From: Thioalkalivibrio paradoxus | GTDB lineage: Bacteria > Pseudomonadota > Gammaproteobacteria > Ectothiorhodospirales > Ectothiorhodospiraceae | Reading direction: 5' to 3' | DNA length: 64,000 nt | Assembly: GCA_011390565.1 (NCBI GenBank) | Contig: JAABSC010000001.1 | Coordinates: 186,001 to 250,000, forward strand | Shown: one piece after another, positions 41,939 to 52,057 of the stretch | How the letters are laid out: every line of letters begins with the position of its first letter | Position numbering within the stretch: the stretch's first letter is position 1 | Made by a program: the position numbers and the translations under genes | Notes under the pieces: model-generated | Database searches by the model: none | The model's input: the letters and a program-made list of their open reading frames with translations, nothing else | What the model was told of the DNA's origin: nothing

Positions 41939-44127
41939 ACCGCCTGCCCTGGGGCCTGCTGGGTATGGTGCTCCTGTTCCTGCTGCTGCTCGCCTCATTG
42001 CTGGTGATGGGTGATGCGGCGCAGAACTCCGCGCGCTTCGAGCAGCTCTTCCTGTGGCTGCTGGCGTTCCATGGCCTGGTGCTCGTGGTTCTGGGGACAC
42101 TGATCGTCTATCAGTTCGGGCGACTGATCGCTCAGTTTCGCGACGGTGTGCCCGGGAGTCGCCTGACGCTCCGGCTGGTTGCGGGGTTCATGCTCGTCGC
42201 GGTGCTGCCGGTTACGGTGGTGTACTACTTTTCCTTCAAGTTCCTGAACGAGGGCGTGGATTCGTGGTTTGACGTTCGGGTCGACAGCGCTCTCGAAGAT
42301 GCGCTGGAACTCTCCCGTTCGTCGCTGGACCTGCGGGTCCGGCAACTGGCGGCCGAAACCCAGGAGATCATGCGCCAGATCCGGGATATCTCGGAAGCGC
42401 TGGCGCCGCTGGCGCTGAACGATGTCCGTGTCCAGGTGGGCGCGCAGGAACTTACGCTGGTCGGCCCGAACAACCGGATCATCGCGTCCAGCACCGACAG
42501 CCCGATCCGGAGGCTCCCGTCCCCGCCCGGGCCGGACATCCTGTTGCGAATGAGCCCCGGGCAACCGTTCACACGCCTGGAACCACAAGCAGACGGAACA
42601 CTGGTGATCCGCGTGGTCGCGACCGCGGGGGATCGCAGACCGGGCGCGGACAGCAGGATCCTGCAAGGGATCTATCCGGTGGACCCGCGCATGACCGCGC
42701 TGGCGATCCGAGTGCAGGACGCATTCGTGGATTACCGGGAGTTCGCCTATCTGCGCGGGCCGATCAAGCAGGGCTTCATTTTCACGATGTCGCTGGCCTT
42801 CGCGATCTCGCTGATGGCGGCGCTCTGGGCGGGACTGCTGGTGGCCCGGCGCCTCGTGCGACCGGTGACGGATCTCGCCGAGGGCACGCGTCTGGTTGCC
42901 TCGGGCGATTACAGTACGCGGCTGGCGGTGAGCCGGGACGACGAACTCGGATTCCTGGTGCGTTCCTTCAACGCCATGACCCGGACCCTGAGCGAGGCAC
43001 GGCACGAAGCGGAGCGCAACCGTCGGCTGCTGGACGCCGAACGCGCGTACCTGGAGAGTGTGCTCCAGCACCTGCGGTCCGGAGTGCTCGCCCTGGACGG
43101 CAGCCTCCGCCTGCGCACCGCGAACGCCGCCGCCTGCCAGATTCTCGAATGCGATCTGCGTCGGGGTCACAACCGGTTTCTGTTCGAGTTCGACGAGGAC
43201 TGCCCGCTGGTGGCCCAATTCTTCGAGGTCATCCGCGACGCACTGCTGGGTGGCGACGAAGAATGGTCGCGCGAGGTGGTGGTGTTCACCCGGGCGGGGC
43301 GCAAGGTGTTGATGACCCGAGCGGTCTGGTTGCAGGAATCGGGCAACAACCGCGGTCTGCACGCGATCGTGTTCGACGACGTCACCGAGTTCCTGCGTGC
43401 CCAGCGCGATGCCGCGTGGGGTGAGGTCGCCCGGCGCCTGGCGCACGAGATCAAGAACCCCCTGACGCCCATCCAGCTCTCGGCCGAACGCCTGTCGCGC
43501 CGCCTGGGCAAGACTCTCGAGGGTCCCGACCGCGAGATGCTCGACCGTGCAACCGCGACGATCGTGCAACAGGTCGAAGCCATGAAGACCCTGGTGAACG
43601 CGTTCCGGGACTATGCCCAGGCGCCTCGTCTGGACCTGGTGCCACTGGATCTCAACCGCCTGTTGAGCGACGTCTGCGAGCTGTACGCCGGGGAGACGCT
43701 GCCGGTGGAGGTGCTGCTCGATCCTGCCCCCGAGTTGCCCCTGATCCGGGCCGATGCCGGTCGGCTGCGGCAGCTGTTGCACAATCTGATCAAGAATGCG
43801 ATCGAGGCGGTCCAGGGGCGTCCCGACGGTGTCGTGAGGGTCGCGACGCGCAGCGTGGAAGATGGCAACGGCCGTCGCGTGGAGCTGCGGATTGCGGACA
43901 ACGGACCCGGAATCCGGCCCGAATTCATTCAGCACATCTTCGAGCCCTACACCACCGACAAGCCCCGCGGCACCGGTCTCGGCCTGGCGATTGCGCAGAA
44001 AATCGTGGAGGAACATGCCGGCATGATTGAATGCCATAATCAGGAAAGTGGCGGCGCCGTGTTCGTGATCCGTATCCCGGTCAGCCACGGCGTTGACGCT
44101 GGCGATGGCGGAGAAGAGCGCGAATGA
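41935..44127 (+). CDS. ntrY: NtrY-like sensor histidine kinase (HAMP-PAS-HisKA-HATPase)
   Basis: Multiple N-terminal TM, HAMP, phosphoacceptor RRLAHEIKNPLTPIQLSAERL, ATP motifs NLIKNAIEAV, ELRIADNGPGI, GTGLGLAI. Confidence 0.85.
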   Translation: MNRLPWGLLGMVLLFLLLLASLLVMGDAAQNSARFEQLFLWLLAFHGLVLVVLGTLIVYQFGRLIAQFRDGVPGSRLTLRLVAGFMLVAVLPVTVVYYFSFKFLNEGVDSWFDVRVDSALEDALELSRSSLDLRVRQLAAETQEIMRQIRDISEALAPLALNDVRVQVGAQELTLVGPNNRIIASSTDSPIRRLPSPPGPDILLRMSPGQPFTRLEPQADGTLVIRVVATAGDRRPGADSRILQGIYPVDPRMTALAIRVQDAFVDYREFAYLRGPIKQGFIFTMSLAFAISLMAALWAGLLVARRLVRPVTDLAEGTRLVASGDYSTRLAVSRDDELGFLVRSFNAMTRTLSEARHEAERNRRLLDAERAYLESVLQHLRSGVLALDGSLRLRTANAAACQILECDLRRGHNRFLFEFDEDCPLVAQFFEVIRDALLGGDEEWSREVVVFTRAGRKVLMTRAVWLQESGNNRGLHAIVFDDVTEFLRAQRDAAWGEVARRLAHEIKNPLTPIQLSAERLSRRLGKTLEGPDREMLDRATATIVQQVEAMKTLVNAFRDYAQAPRLDLVPLDLNRLLSDVCELYAGETLPVEVLLDPAPELPLIRADAGRLRQLLHNLIKNAIEAVQGRPDGVVRVATRSVEDGNGRRVELRIADNGPGIRPEFIQHIFEPYTTDKPRGTGLGLAIAQKIVEEHAGMIECHNQESGGAVFVIRIPVSHGVDAGDGGEERE

Positions 44128-45500
44128 GTGGACCCTATGTGCTGGTGGTGGACGACGAGCCTGACATCCGCAGGCTCCTTCGCGATGTTCTGGAGGACGA
44201 GGGCTACGAGGTTGCGCTGGCGGGTTCGGTCGCCGAGGCGAAAACCGCCCGTCGAAGCCGCCGCCCTGATCTGATTCTGCTGGACATCTGGATGCCGGAC
44301 GGCGACGGGATCAGCCTGCTGAAGGAATGGAGCGAGGACGGCAGTCTGCCATGTCCGGTGGTGATGATCTCGGGCCACGGCAACGTCGAGACCGCCGTGG
44401 ATGCGACCCGCCTGGGCGCCTACGATTTCATCGAGAAACCGCTGTCCATCGACAAACTCACGATCACCCTCGGCAACGCGCTGGAATCGGCACGTCTGCA
44501 ACAGGAAAACCAGGGGCTGCGGCGTTTCGCTTCGGCGACGGCCGAGCCGGTGGGGGACAGCGCCGTGATGAGCGGGCTCCGCGACCAGGTGCAGCGCATG
44601 GCCCAGCACGACACCTGGGTGCTCATTACCGGCGAGGCCGGCGTGGGCAAGCAGACCTTTGCGCGCTACCTGCATGCGCGCAGCGCGCGGCGTGACAATC
44701 CGTTCATCGTGGTCGCCGTGGGTTCGCTCACGGGCGAGGAGTCCGTCGCCGAGCTTTTCGGCACCGAACAGGGCGATCGTGTGCGTTTTGGTCTCCTGGA
44801 GCAGGCTGCCGGCGGTGTGCTGTTCCTGGATGAAGTGGCCGAAATGGATCTGCAGACGCAGGGTCGCCTGCTGCATGCGCTGGACAATCAGCGGATCACG
44901 CGCATCGGGGGAAATCAGCCGATCACGGTCAATGTGCGTGTGATCGCCGCGACCCGGGCAGACCTTCCCGGTGCCGTCAGCCAGGGCCATTTCCGCGAGG
45001 ATCTGTACTACCGGCTGAACGTGCTGCCGTTGAAGGTCCCCCCATTGCGCGAGCATCCGGAGGACATCCCCGTGCTGCTGAGCTACCACATGGAACAGCT
45101 TCGGCAACAGGACGGGCTGCCGGCGCGCCACTTCCAACCCCGCGCGCTCGACCTTCTGCGCCGCTATCAGTGGCCGGGAAACGTGCGCGAGCTGCGCAAT
45201 TTCGTGCAGCGACTCATGATTCTGGGAACCGGTGATGAGGTCACCCGGGAAGAGGTCGAACGCACCCTCTCGGGACAGGCGCCGGGAGAGGCCGAGATGG
45301 ACGAGTCGAGCCTTTATCCGGATCTGCCGCTGCGTGAGGCCCGCGAGCAGTTCGAACGACAATACCTGATCCACCAGTTGGAACGCAGCGAAGGCAACAT
45401 GACCCGGCTTGCCGAACGGGTCGGACTGGAACGAACCCATCTGTATCGCAAGTTCAAGACGCTTGGGATCGATCCGAAAAAGCTGAAGATCGACGGTTGA
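44124..45500 (+). CDS. ntrX: NtrX-like response regulator with AAA+ and Fis-type HTH; lacks canonical GAFTGA
   Basis: Receiver (VVDDEPDIRRLLRDVLEDEGYEV, LILLDIWMPDGDG), AAA+ (GEAGVGKQ, GGVLFLDEVAEM), Fis HTH (NMTRLAERVGLERTHLYRKFKTLGI). Confidence 0.85.
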   Translation: MSGPYVLVVDDEPDIRRLLRDVLEDEGYEVALAGSVAEAKTARRSRRPDLILLDIWMPDGDGISLLKEWSEDGSLPCPVVMISGHGNVETAVDATRLGAYDFIEKPLSIDKLTITLGNALESARLQQENQGLRRFASATAEPVGDSAVMSGLRDQVQRMAQHDTWVLITGEAGVGKQTFARYLHARSARRDNPFIVVAVGSLTGEESVAELFGTEQGDRVRFGLLEQAAGGVLFLDEVAEMDLQTQGRLLHALDNQRITRIGGNQPITVNVRVIAATRADLPGAVSQGHFREDLYYRLNVLPLKVPPLREHPEDIPVLLSYHMEQLRQQDGLPARHFQPRALDLLRRYQWPGNVRELRNFVQRLMILGTGDEVTREEVERTLSGQAPGEAEMDESSLYPDLPLREAREQFERQYLIHQLERSEGNMTRLAERVGLERTHLYRKFKTLGIDPKKLKIDG

Positions 45501-45504
45501 GTGC

Positions 45505-46884
45505 ATGAAGCGGATCCTGATCGTTGGTGCCGGCCAGGTCGGGCAATCCCTGGCGGCCGCCCTGAGTGGTGACGGACACAACGTCACGGTGGTCGATACC
45601 CGCAGGGACTGTCTCGAAGCCCTGGAGAACCATCTCGACATCCGGACCGTAAACGGATTCGGCAGCCATCCCGGCGTACTGGAGGCCGCCGGCGCGCGGG
45701 AGGCCGAGATGCTGATCGCGGTCACGGATCTCGACGAGGTCAACATGCTGGCCTGTCAGATCGGGTCGACCCTGTTCGGCATCGGAACCAAGATCGCCCG
45801 GGTGCGCGAACGCAGTTACCACGAGAACCCCGAGCTGTTCGCGCCCGATGCGGTACCCATCGACCTGCTGATTTCGCCCGAAGCCATCGTCACCAGCCAG
45901 ATTCAGCGCCTGGTGGAGCATCCCGGGGCGCTCCAGGTGCTGGACTTTGCCGATGGACTGGTGTCTCTGGTGGGGGTTCGGGCCTACTACGGCGGGCCGC
46001 TGGTCGGCCATGAACTGCGCAACCTGAAAACGGACATGCCGGGTATCCAGACCCGGGTGGCGGCCATTTTCCGGCGCAACCATCCGATCATGCCCGAGGG
46101 CCACACCGTGATCGAAGCCGATGACGAGGTGTTTTTCGTTGCGGCGAAGAAGAACATCCGCGCGGTGACATCGGAACTGCGCAAGCTGGAGAAGCCGTAC
46201 AAGCGCATCCTGATCGCGGGTGGCGGCAACATCGGGCGCCGTCTGGCGGAGGCGCTCGCGGATCGCTACGAGGTCAAGGTCATCGAGCGCGACCCGGGTC
46301 GGGCCGGTTTCCTGGAAAGGGAACTGTCGCAGGATACCGAGGTGCTGGTCGGGGACAGCGCCGACGATCGCTTTCTGGATCGGGCGGGCATCCGCGAATG
46401 CGACGTGTTCTGTGCCGTGACCAACGACGATCAGGCCAACATCTTCGCCGCGATGCTGGCCAAGCGTCGCGGTGTGCGCAAGGTGATGGCGCTGATCAAC
46501 AAGACCGAATATGTCGACCTGATGCAGGACGGCACCATCGACATCGCGTTGTCGCCACAGCAGGCGACCATCGGGGTGCTGCTGGCCCGGGTTCGCGAAG
46601 GGGGGACCGCGACCGTGCACAGCCTGCGGCGCGGCGCGGCGGAAGCGATCGAGACCATCGTGGCCGGGGATGCGCGCACGTCCCGGGTGGTGGGGCGCCG
46701 TGTCGACGCGCTCCACCTGCCCGGGGGTACCAGCATCGGCGCGATCGTACGCGAGCGCGAAGTGCTCATTCCCCGCCACGATACCGTGATCGAGGTGGGC
46801 GATCACGTGATCCTGTTTCTGACTGATCGAGGCAGGGTCAAGGCTGTACAGCGGCTGTTTCAGCCGGGGCCGCGTTTTTTCTGA
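45505..46884 (+). CDS. trkA: Trk system potassium transporter NAD-binding protein
   Basis: Two RCK-type Rossmann domains (ILIVGAGQVGQSLAAAL; ILIAGGGNIGRRLAEAL), KVMALINKTEYVDLMQ. Confidence 0.95.
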   Translation: MKRILIVGAGQVGQSLAAALSGDGHNVTVVDTRRDCLEALENHLDIRTVNGFGSHPGVLEAAGAREAEMLIAVTDLDEVNMLACQIGSTLFGIGTKIARVRERSYHENPELFAPDAVPIDLLISPEAIVTSQIQRLVEHPGALQVLDFADGLVSLVGVRAYYGGPLVGHELRNLKTDMPGIQTRVAAIFRRNHPIMPEGHTVIEADDEVFFVAAKKNIRAVTSELRKLEKPYKRILIAGGGNIGRRLAEALADRYEVKVIERDPGRAGFLERELSQDTEVLVGDSADDRFLDRAGIRECDVFCAVTNDDQANIFAAMLAKRRGVRKVMALINKTEYVDLMQDGTIDIALSPQQATIGVLLARVREGGTATVHSLRRGAAEAIETIVAGDARTSRVVGRRVDALHLPGGTSIGAIVREREVLIPRHDTVIEVGDHVILFLTDRGRVKAVQRLFQPGPRFF

Positions 46885-46968
46885 GCGGTCTGGTGCACCA
46901 GGCACAGGGTCGGAACGCTTGAAGCCCCGTGGTACTCTCGCGGGCATCACGATTGCCTGGGCCCGTCG

Positions 46969-47310
46969 ATGTCCGAAATGATCGCCCGCTTCGAAGCGAT
47001 GCTCGAGTCTGGACAGGACTCGGCCATGCTGCGCCTTGCGCTGGCAAATGCGCTGGTCGGCGAGGGTCGGATCGAGGAAGCCGTCGGACATCTCGAACAG
47101 GCGCTCGAGCTCGACACCAGCTACTCCGCCGCCTGGAAACTGCTGGCGAAAAGCCTGCTGGCTCTCGATGAGCCGGAGCGGGTGCTGGAAGTCTGCGCCA
47201 GGGGGATAGAGGTCGCCTCGAACAAGGGCGATCTGCAGGCAGCCAGGGAGATGGAGGTGTACGCAAAACGGGCCCGCAGGCAACGGGACGAACGCGCCCC
47301 CGACGCATGA
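46969..47310 (+). CDS. Tetratricopeptide-repeat protein
   Basis: MLRLALANALVGEGRIEEAVGHLEQALELDTSYSAAWKLLAKSLLALDEPERVLEVC. Confidence 0.75.
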   Translation: MSEMIARFEAMLESGQDSAMLRLALANALVGEGRIEEAVGHLEQALELDTSYSAAWKLLAKSLLALDEPERVLEVCARGIEVASNKGDLQAAREMEVYAKRARRQRDERAPDA

Positions 47311-48296
47311 GCCGGGCCCGGCGCTCGCCCGAAGCCGGTCCCGACCCGCACCGGCCGCGGCTTACACCATCCCATTTCGTGCCGCGTTACTGGGGGACGT
47401 GGCTCGGCCTGGGGCTGCTTGCGCTGCTTCAGGCGCTGCCGCGAGCGGTGATCCGAGCGCTCGCACCGCCGCTGGCCTGGCTGCTCCGGCAGGGTTCACC
47501 GAAACGGCGCCGTTTTGCCGAGATCAATCTCCAGTGGTGTTTCCCCGAGCTTACGGACGAGCGCCGCGACGCGTTGCTCCGTGAGCACTTCCTCTGCGCC
47601 GCCCAGTGTCTCCTGGATTACGGCATGCTCTGGTTCGGCACGGCGCGCACCCATGAACGACGGATCGAAGTGGAGGGGGCCGACCATTTCCGACACCTGC
47701 TCGCCGAGGGTCGTCCCGCGATCCTGTTGGTGCCGCATTCCCTGGCGCTGGATCACGGTGGACTGCGCCTCAGCCAGATCGCGGATGGGGTGTCCTTCGT
47801 GAAGCCGATGCGCAACCGGGTGGTGGAATGGCTCAACCAGCGCTCGCGTACTCGCTATCGGGCGGACATGTTTGCCCGTGAACAGGGCCTGCGGCCGGTG
47901 ATCCGGGAGATGCGCAAGGGACGGTTCTTCTATTACCTCCCCGACGAGGATCTGGGCACCGAAAGTGCGATATTCGTCGACTTTTTCGGCGTTCCGAAAG
48001 CGACGCTGACCTCGCTGGCGCGGGTGGCCCGGATGACGCGTGCCGACGTGCTGCCTACCTTTGCGTACTATGACCGGGCGAGAGATCGCTACGTCCTGAA
48101 GCTCTGGCCACCCATGGGGCACTTTCCGACGGGTGACGAGACCGCTGACGCCCGGGCCATGAACGCCGCGATCGAAGGATGCATCCGTGAAGCCCCGGCG
48201 CAGTATCTATGGACGATGCGCCTGTTCCGCACCCGACCGGGCGGTGCGCCCAGCCCCTATCGAATCGGCTCGGATACGACCCGCCCCGTGGGCTGA
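47307..48296 (+). CDS. Lipid A biosynthesis (LpxL/HtrB-like) acyltransferase
   Basis: RRFAEINLQWCFPELTDERRDALLREHF, ILLVPHSLALDHGGL, FYYLPDEDLGTESAIFVDFFGVPKATLTSLARVARMT. Confidence 0.88.
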   Translation: MSRARRSPEAGPDPHRPRLTPSHFVPRYWGTWLGLGLLALLQALPRAVIRALAPPLAWLLRQGSPKRRRFAEINLQWCFPELTDERRDALLREHFLCAAQCLLDYGMLWFGTARTHERRIEVEGADHFRHLLAEGRPAILLVPHSLALDHGGLRLSQIADGVSFVKPMRNRVVEWLNQRSRTRYRADMFAREQGLRPVIREMRKGRFFYYLPDEDLGTESAIFVDFFGVPKATLTSLARVARMTRADVLPTFAYYDRARDRYVLKLWPPMGHFPTGDETADARAMNAAIEGCIREAPAQYLWTMRLFRTRPGGAPSPYRIGSDTTRPVG

Positions 48297-48363
48297 GCGC
48301 CGGTTGGCGACCGTTCGGCAACTGAGGTGGCAGGCGTCATGCAACCTCGGTTAGGCTCGGACC

Positions 48364-49398
48364 ATGGCGAGCAAGGCCCTGACCATCAAGCATTCCCATC
48401 TGCACCAGCCGGTGGCGCGCATTGCACGTCTTCTGATGCGCAAGCGCCTCGCCGCCGCACAGGCGCTGGTCGGCGACCTGAAGGATCCCGAGGCGATCCA
48501 TGAGTTCCGGGTGGCGGTGCGGCGAGCGCGCAGCATCGAGCGGGCCTACCGCCCCTATCTCGTCGAGGTCGTGACCCCGAAACTGCGGCGCCGGTTGAAG
48601 GCCGTGGTGGCCGCCACCGGGGCGGCGCGGGACACCGAGGTACAGCTCCAGCGCCTGTCCCAGCGCAGGGTGGATCCCCGGCCCCATCAGCAACCCGGGT
48701 TCGACTGGTTGCAGGATCGGCTGGAACGGCGGCTGCGGGAGGAGTACGGACAGCTCGAGGAAAACCTGGCGGAACGCTTCCTGCTGGTGCACAAGCCCCT
48801 GCACGCGCGGTTGAAGACCAAGCGGGACGACCCCGATCTGAGCTTCGCGGAAGTGACGGCGGGACTGCTGCTCGAGGTGTCCGGCGATTTTTCCCTGCGC
48901 TGCGCACAGATCCGCGCCGATTCTTCTGAGGAACCTCTGCATCGGGCCCGAATCAGCGGAAAGCGTCTTCGGTATCTTCTGGAACCCCTCACCGCAGTGT
49001 TCCCGCAGGCCGGAGTGCTGGTTTCCGAATTGAAGGTGCTCCAGGATCTTCTCGGTGAGATTCGCGATCTGCAGGTGTTCGGGGCCGAGCTTGCGCTTGC
49101 GGCAGAGGAAGCGGGTGCGGCACGCATGCGCAAGCTGATCGAGATGTCGTTGACCCTGCCACGGGAAGCGCCGGAGTGGCTCCTGGCACGGCAGCAGGAC
49201 GAGCGTGCCGGCCTGATGTCACTGGCGCGGGATCTGCATACCCGGCAGGTCGATCTGGTTGCCCACCTGCGCGCACGCCTCGTCGACGGCGCGGCGGACG
49301 CGCTCGTGGTCGGCGTACGCGCTCTGGCTCAGGAGTGCGCCCGGACCAGCCTGCTTCCAGCGGAACCCGAACGCGCTGACGGAGACAAAACAGCTTAA
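48364..49398 (+). CDS. CHAD domain-containing protein
   Basis: EAIHEFRVAVRRARSIERAYRP, TGAARDTEVQL, PLHRARISGKRLRYLLEPL, DLLGEIRDLQVF. Confidence 0.88.
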   Translation: MASKALTIKHSHLHQPVARIARLLMRKRLAAAQALVGDLKDPEAIHEFRVAVRRARSIERAYRPYLVEVVTPKLRRRLKAVVAATGAARDTEVQLQRLSQRRVDPRPHQQPGFDWLQDRLERRLREEYGQLEENLAERFLLVHKPLHARLKTKRDDPDLSFAEVTAGLLLEVSGDFSLRCAQIRADSSEEPLHRARISGKRLRYLLEPLTAVFPQAGVLVSELKVLQDLLGEIRDLQVFGAELALAAEEAGAARMRKLIEMSLTLPREAPEWLLARQQDERAGLMSLARDLHTRQVDLVAHLRARLVDGAADALVVGVRALAQECARTSLLPAEPERADGDKTA

Positions 49399-49419
49399 GG
49401 TGTACTCGGGAGCGGAACC

Positions 49420-50565
49420 GTGATGTTCAGACTGGGCGCAATACGCTGGGCGGCTTGGCTGGTCATGCTGCTGATCGTGGTGAGTCCCCTCGCTTGTGCG
49501 GGCGAGCCGGGGTCTCCGCCGGCTGACCGGGACTACCGGGTGGTGACACTTGCGGATGGGCTGGAGCATCCCTGGGCCATCGCGTTTCTGCCGGGTGAGG
49601 AACTCCTGATCAGCGAGCGCCCGGGGCATCTGCGGATATTCCGGGATGGCGCATTGCAGGACGCGCCGGTACCGGGGCTCCCCGAAATCGCGGCCACCGG
49701 GCAGGGCGGACTGCTGGACGTGGTGCCCCACCCGCGTTTCTCGGAAAACCGTTGGCTCTATTTCACCTATGCTGCTGCGGCAGGGCGGGGTGTGACGACC
49801 CATCTCGCACGGGGTCGCTTCGAGCATGACGCCCTGACCGACGTCGAGGTCCTGTTCGTCGCAGAGCCCGCAAGCCGCGGCGGGCGCCATTTCGGCAGCC
49901 GCATCGTGTTCGACGATGATGGTTTCCTCTATGTCTCGGTCGGTGACCGGGGTGACATGCCGCGGGCACAGCGCCTGGACGACCATGCCGGCAGCATCGT
50001 GCGGCTGCACGATGACGGTCGGATCCCGGACGACAATCCGTTTGTCGGGCACTCGGATGCACGCCCGGAGATCTACGCCTACGGGGTGCGCAATCCGCAG
50101 GGGATGACCCTGCACCCGCGCACCGGTGCGCTATGGGAGCATGAGCACGGGCCGCGCGGCGGCGACGAGATCAACATCATCGAGGCGGGGCGAAATTACG
50201 GCTGGCCCGTGATCAGCCACGGGATCGACTACTCGGGTGCGCCGATCGGTGAAGGCCTTCGCGCGCAGGCGTCAATGGAACAGCCCCTGCATTTCTGGAC
50301 ACCTTCCATCGCGCCTTCCGGAATGGCGTTCTACCAGGGTGAGTCCTTTCCCGATTGGGATGGTGATCTTCTGGTCGGCGCGCTGGCACATCGGCATCTC
50401 GCACGACTCCGTCTCGATGCCGACAATGGTGTCGTCTCGGAAGTGCGCATGCTCGGCGACCTGAACCGCCGGATTCGGGATGTCCGCGTGCACGACGGGC
50501 TGATCTACGTGCTGACCGACCACGATGATGGAGCGCTGCTCCGCATCGAGCCCAACATCCCCTGA
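49420..50565 (+). CDS. PQQ-dependent (YliI-type) sugar dehydrogenase, exported
   Basis: Signal peptide; LEHPWAIAFLPGEELLISERPGHLRI, GVRNPQGMTLHPRTGALWEHEHGPRGGDEINIIEAGRNYGWP. Confidence 0.92.
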   Translation: MMFRLGAIRWAAWLVMLLIVVSPLACAGEPGSPPADRDYRVVTLADGLEHPWAIAFLPGEELLISERPGHLRIFRDGALQDAPVPGLPEIAATGQGGLLDVVPHPRFSENRWLYFTYAAAAGRGVTTHLARGRFEHDALTDVEVLFVAEPASRGGRHFGSRIVFDDDGFLYVSVGDRGDMPRAQRLDDHAGSIVRLHDDGRIPDDNPFVGHSDARPEIYAYGVRNPQGMTLHPRTGALWEHEHGPRGGDEINIIEAGRNYGWPVISHGIDYSGAPIGEGLRAQASMEQPLHFWTPSIAPSGMAFYQGESFPDWDGDLLVGALAHRHLARLRLDADNGVVSEVRMLGDLNRRIRDVRVHDGLIYVLTDHDDGALLRIEPNIP

Positions 50566-50588
50566 CGCACGCCGACCCGGAGGTTTTC

Positions 50589-51233
50589 ATGCTGTTTGCC
50601 GCCATGCACAAGACCCGCATGCCCGACGCGTCGGAGGCCCTGGCGGGTCGAAGCGAACCGATGCCAGTACCCGTTCGGCACGCCGTGCTGGAGGCTCCAC
50701 TCGCGCCGCCTTACCCCGAGGGAATGCAACTCATCCATTTCGGGATGGGGTGTTTCTGGGGGGCCGAGAAGCTTTTCTGGAAGCTGCCGGGCGTGTTCAC
50801 CACCGCGGTCGGTTACGGGGCCGGGTACACGCCAAACCCGACCTACCGCGAGGTATGCTCAGGCCTGACCGGGCACAACGAACTGGTGAGGGTGGTGTTC
50901 GATCCGTCGCGAACCGATCTGGACGCGTTGTTCAAGGTTTTCTGGGAAGGGCACGACCCCACGCAAGGCATGCGGCAGGGCAACGACGTAGGCACGCAGT
51001 ACCGCTCGGGGATCTATCTGGATAACGCCGGACAGCGACCGCTCGCGGAAGCGAGCCTCGAGCGTTTCCGCAGCGTTCTGGAACGAGCGGGACGCAGCCC
51101 GGCCACCACCGAGATCCAGGTTCTCGACGCGTTTTTCTTTGCCGAGGCGTATCACCAGCAGTACCTGGCCAAGAACCCCGATGGCTATTGCGGACTCGGT
51201 GGTGTGGGGCTCGTCTATCCGGCAGGGGGATGA
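50589..51233 (+). CDS. msrA: Peptide-methionine (S)-S-oxide reductase
   Basis: FGMGCFWGAEKLFWKLPGVFTTAVGYGAGYTPNPTYREVCSGLTGHNELV. Confidence 0.95.
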   Translation: MLFAAMHKTRMPDASEALAGRSEPMPVPVRHAVLEAPLAPPYPEGMQLIHFGMGCFWGAEKLFWKLPGVFTTAVGYGAGYTPNPTYREVCSGLTGHNELVRVVFDPSRTDLDALFKVFWEGHDPTQGMRQGNDVGTQYRSGIYLDNAGQRPLAEASLERFRSVLERAGRSPATTEIQVLDAFFFAEAYHQQYLAKNPDGYCGLGGVGLVYPAGG

Positions 51234-52057
51234 CCGCCGCGGGCTTCCGCTTCCAGCGCGTTATCGACGAGTGCCTGGAACAGCCGGCGCTGACGGGTCT
51301 TCTGCGGAAGGTACTCGGGATGCCATTGCACGCCGATGCACCAGCGGTCCACCGCCTCGATCGCCTGAATGACACCCGCGGGCTCGCGACCGGAAACTCT
51401 CATGTTCCGGCCGAGCGCATCCACTGCCTGGTTGTGCAACGCATTGACCTGGATCCAGGGCTTATCCAGGATTCCGGCGAGGCGTGATCCGGGTTCAAGC
51501 TCCACTTTCTTTACGGGCAGTACGCTGCGCAGACGTGGGGTTTCCGTGTAAAAGCCGGCGAGATCGCGATGGAGCGATCCTCCACGCACGACGTTGATCA
51601 GCTGCATGCCGCGGCAGATGCCCAGGATCGGCCGCCGCTCCTCGAGCGCGCGATGGATCATGGCCTTCTCCATCCGGTCACGTTCGAGATCCAGGCTCCC
51701 GCCATGCGATTGGAACAGCCTTCGGAGCAGCCATAGCAACGGGTAAAACGCGTATCCGATCAACCGCTGCGAGAGTCGCCGTTCGACGGCCTGGATCTCC
51801 TCGTGGGCGGGGCCCTCCGGGTTTTCGTAGAGGCGAGGATCCACATCGGCGCCGCCTCCGACAATCAGTCCATGGAAGCGGCAATAGTGATGCGGTTTCG
51901 CGGGGCGTATGCGCAGGGGGCGACCACCGGCCCGGCGCACCGCCCAGGCCGTGAACACCCATGCCGCCCATCCGCCCCGGTCGGGTCCGGTGACGGCCAC
52001 CAGCGGGCGTCGGAGACGCTCGGGCGCGGTTCCGAACCGGGGATCAGAATCCGTCAC
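51215..52057 (-). CDS. Peptidase C26 / gamma-glutamyl-GABA hydrolase-like class I glutamine amidotransferase
   Basis: GLIVGGGADVDP, ILGICRGMQLINVVRGGSLHRDL, VQWHPEYLP. GTG start overlaps the upstream amidoligase stop. Confidence 0.85.
   Translation of the reverse strand: MTDSDPRFGTAPERLRRPLVAVTGPDRGGWAAWVFTAWAVRRAGGRPLRIRPAKPHHYCRFHGLIVGGGADVDPRLYENPEGPAHEEIQAVERRLSQRLIGYAFYPLLWLLRRLFQSHGGSLDLERDRMEKAMIHRALEERRPILGICRGMQLINVVRGGSLHRDLAGFYTETPRLRSVLPVKKVELEPGSRLAGILDKPWIQVNALHNQAVDALGRNMRVSGREPAGVIQAIEAVDRWCIGVQWHPEYLPQKTRQRRLFQALVDNALEAEARGGHPPAG

Noticed and set aside
41995-44088. 697-aa minus-strand ORF antisense to ntrY
   Set aside because: No domain signal, low-complexity H/R/Q-rich translation; shadow of the ntrY codon structure.
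44040-47283. Long minus-strand ORFs (44040-45746 and 45454-47283) antisense to ntrX and trkA
   Set aside because: Shadow ORFs; sense-strand proteins have clear motifs throughout.
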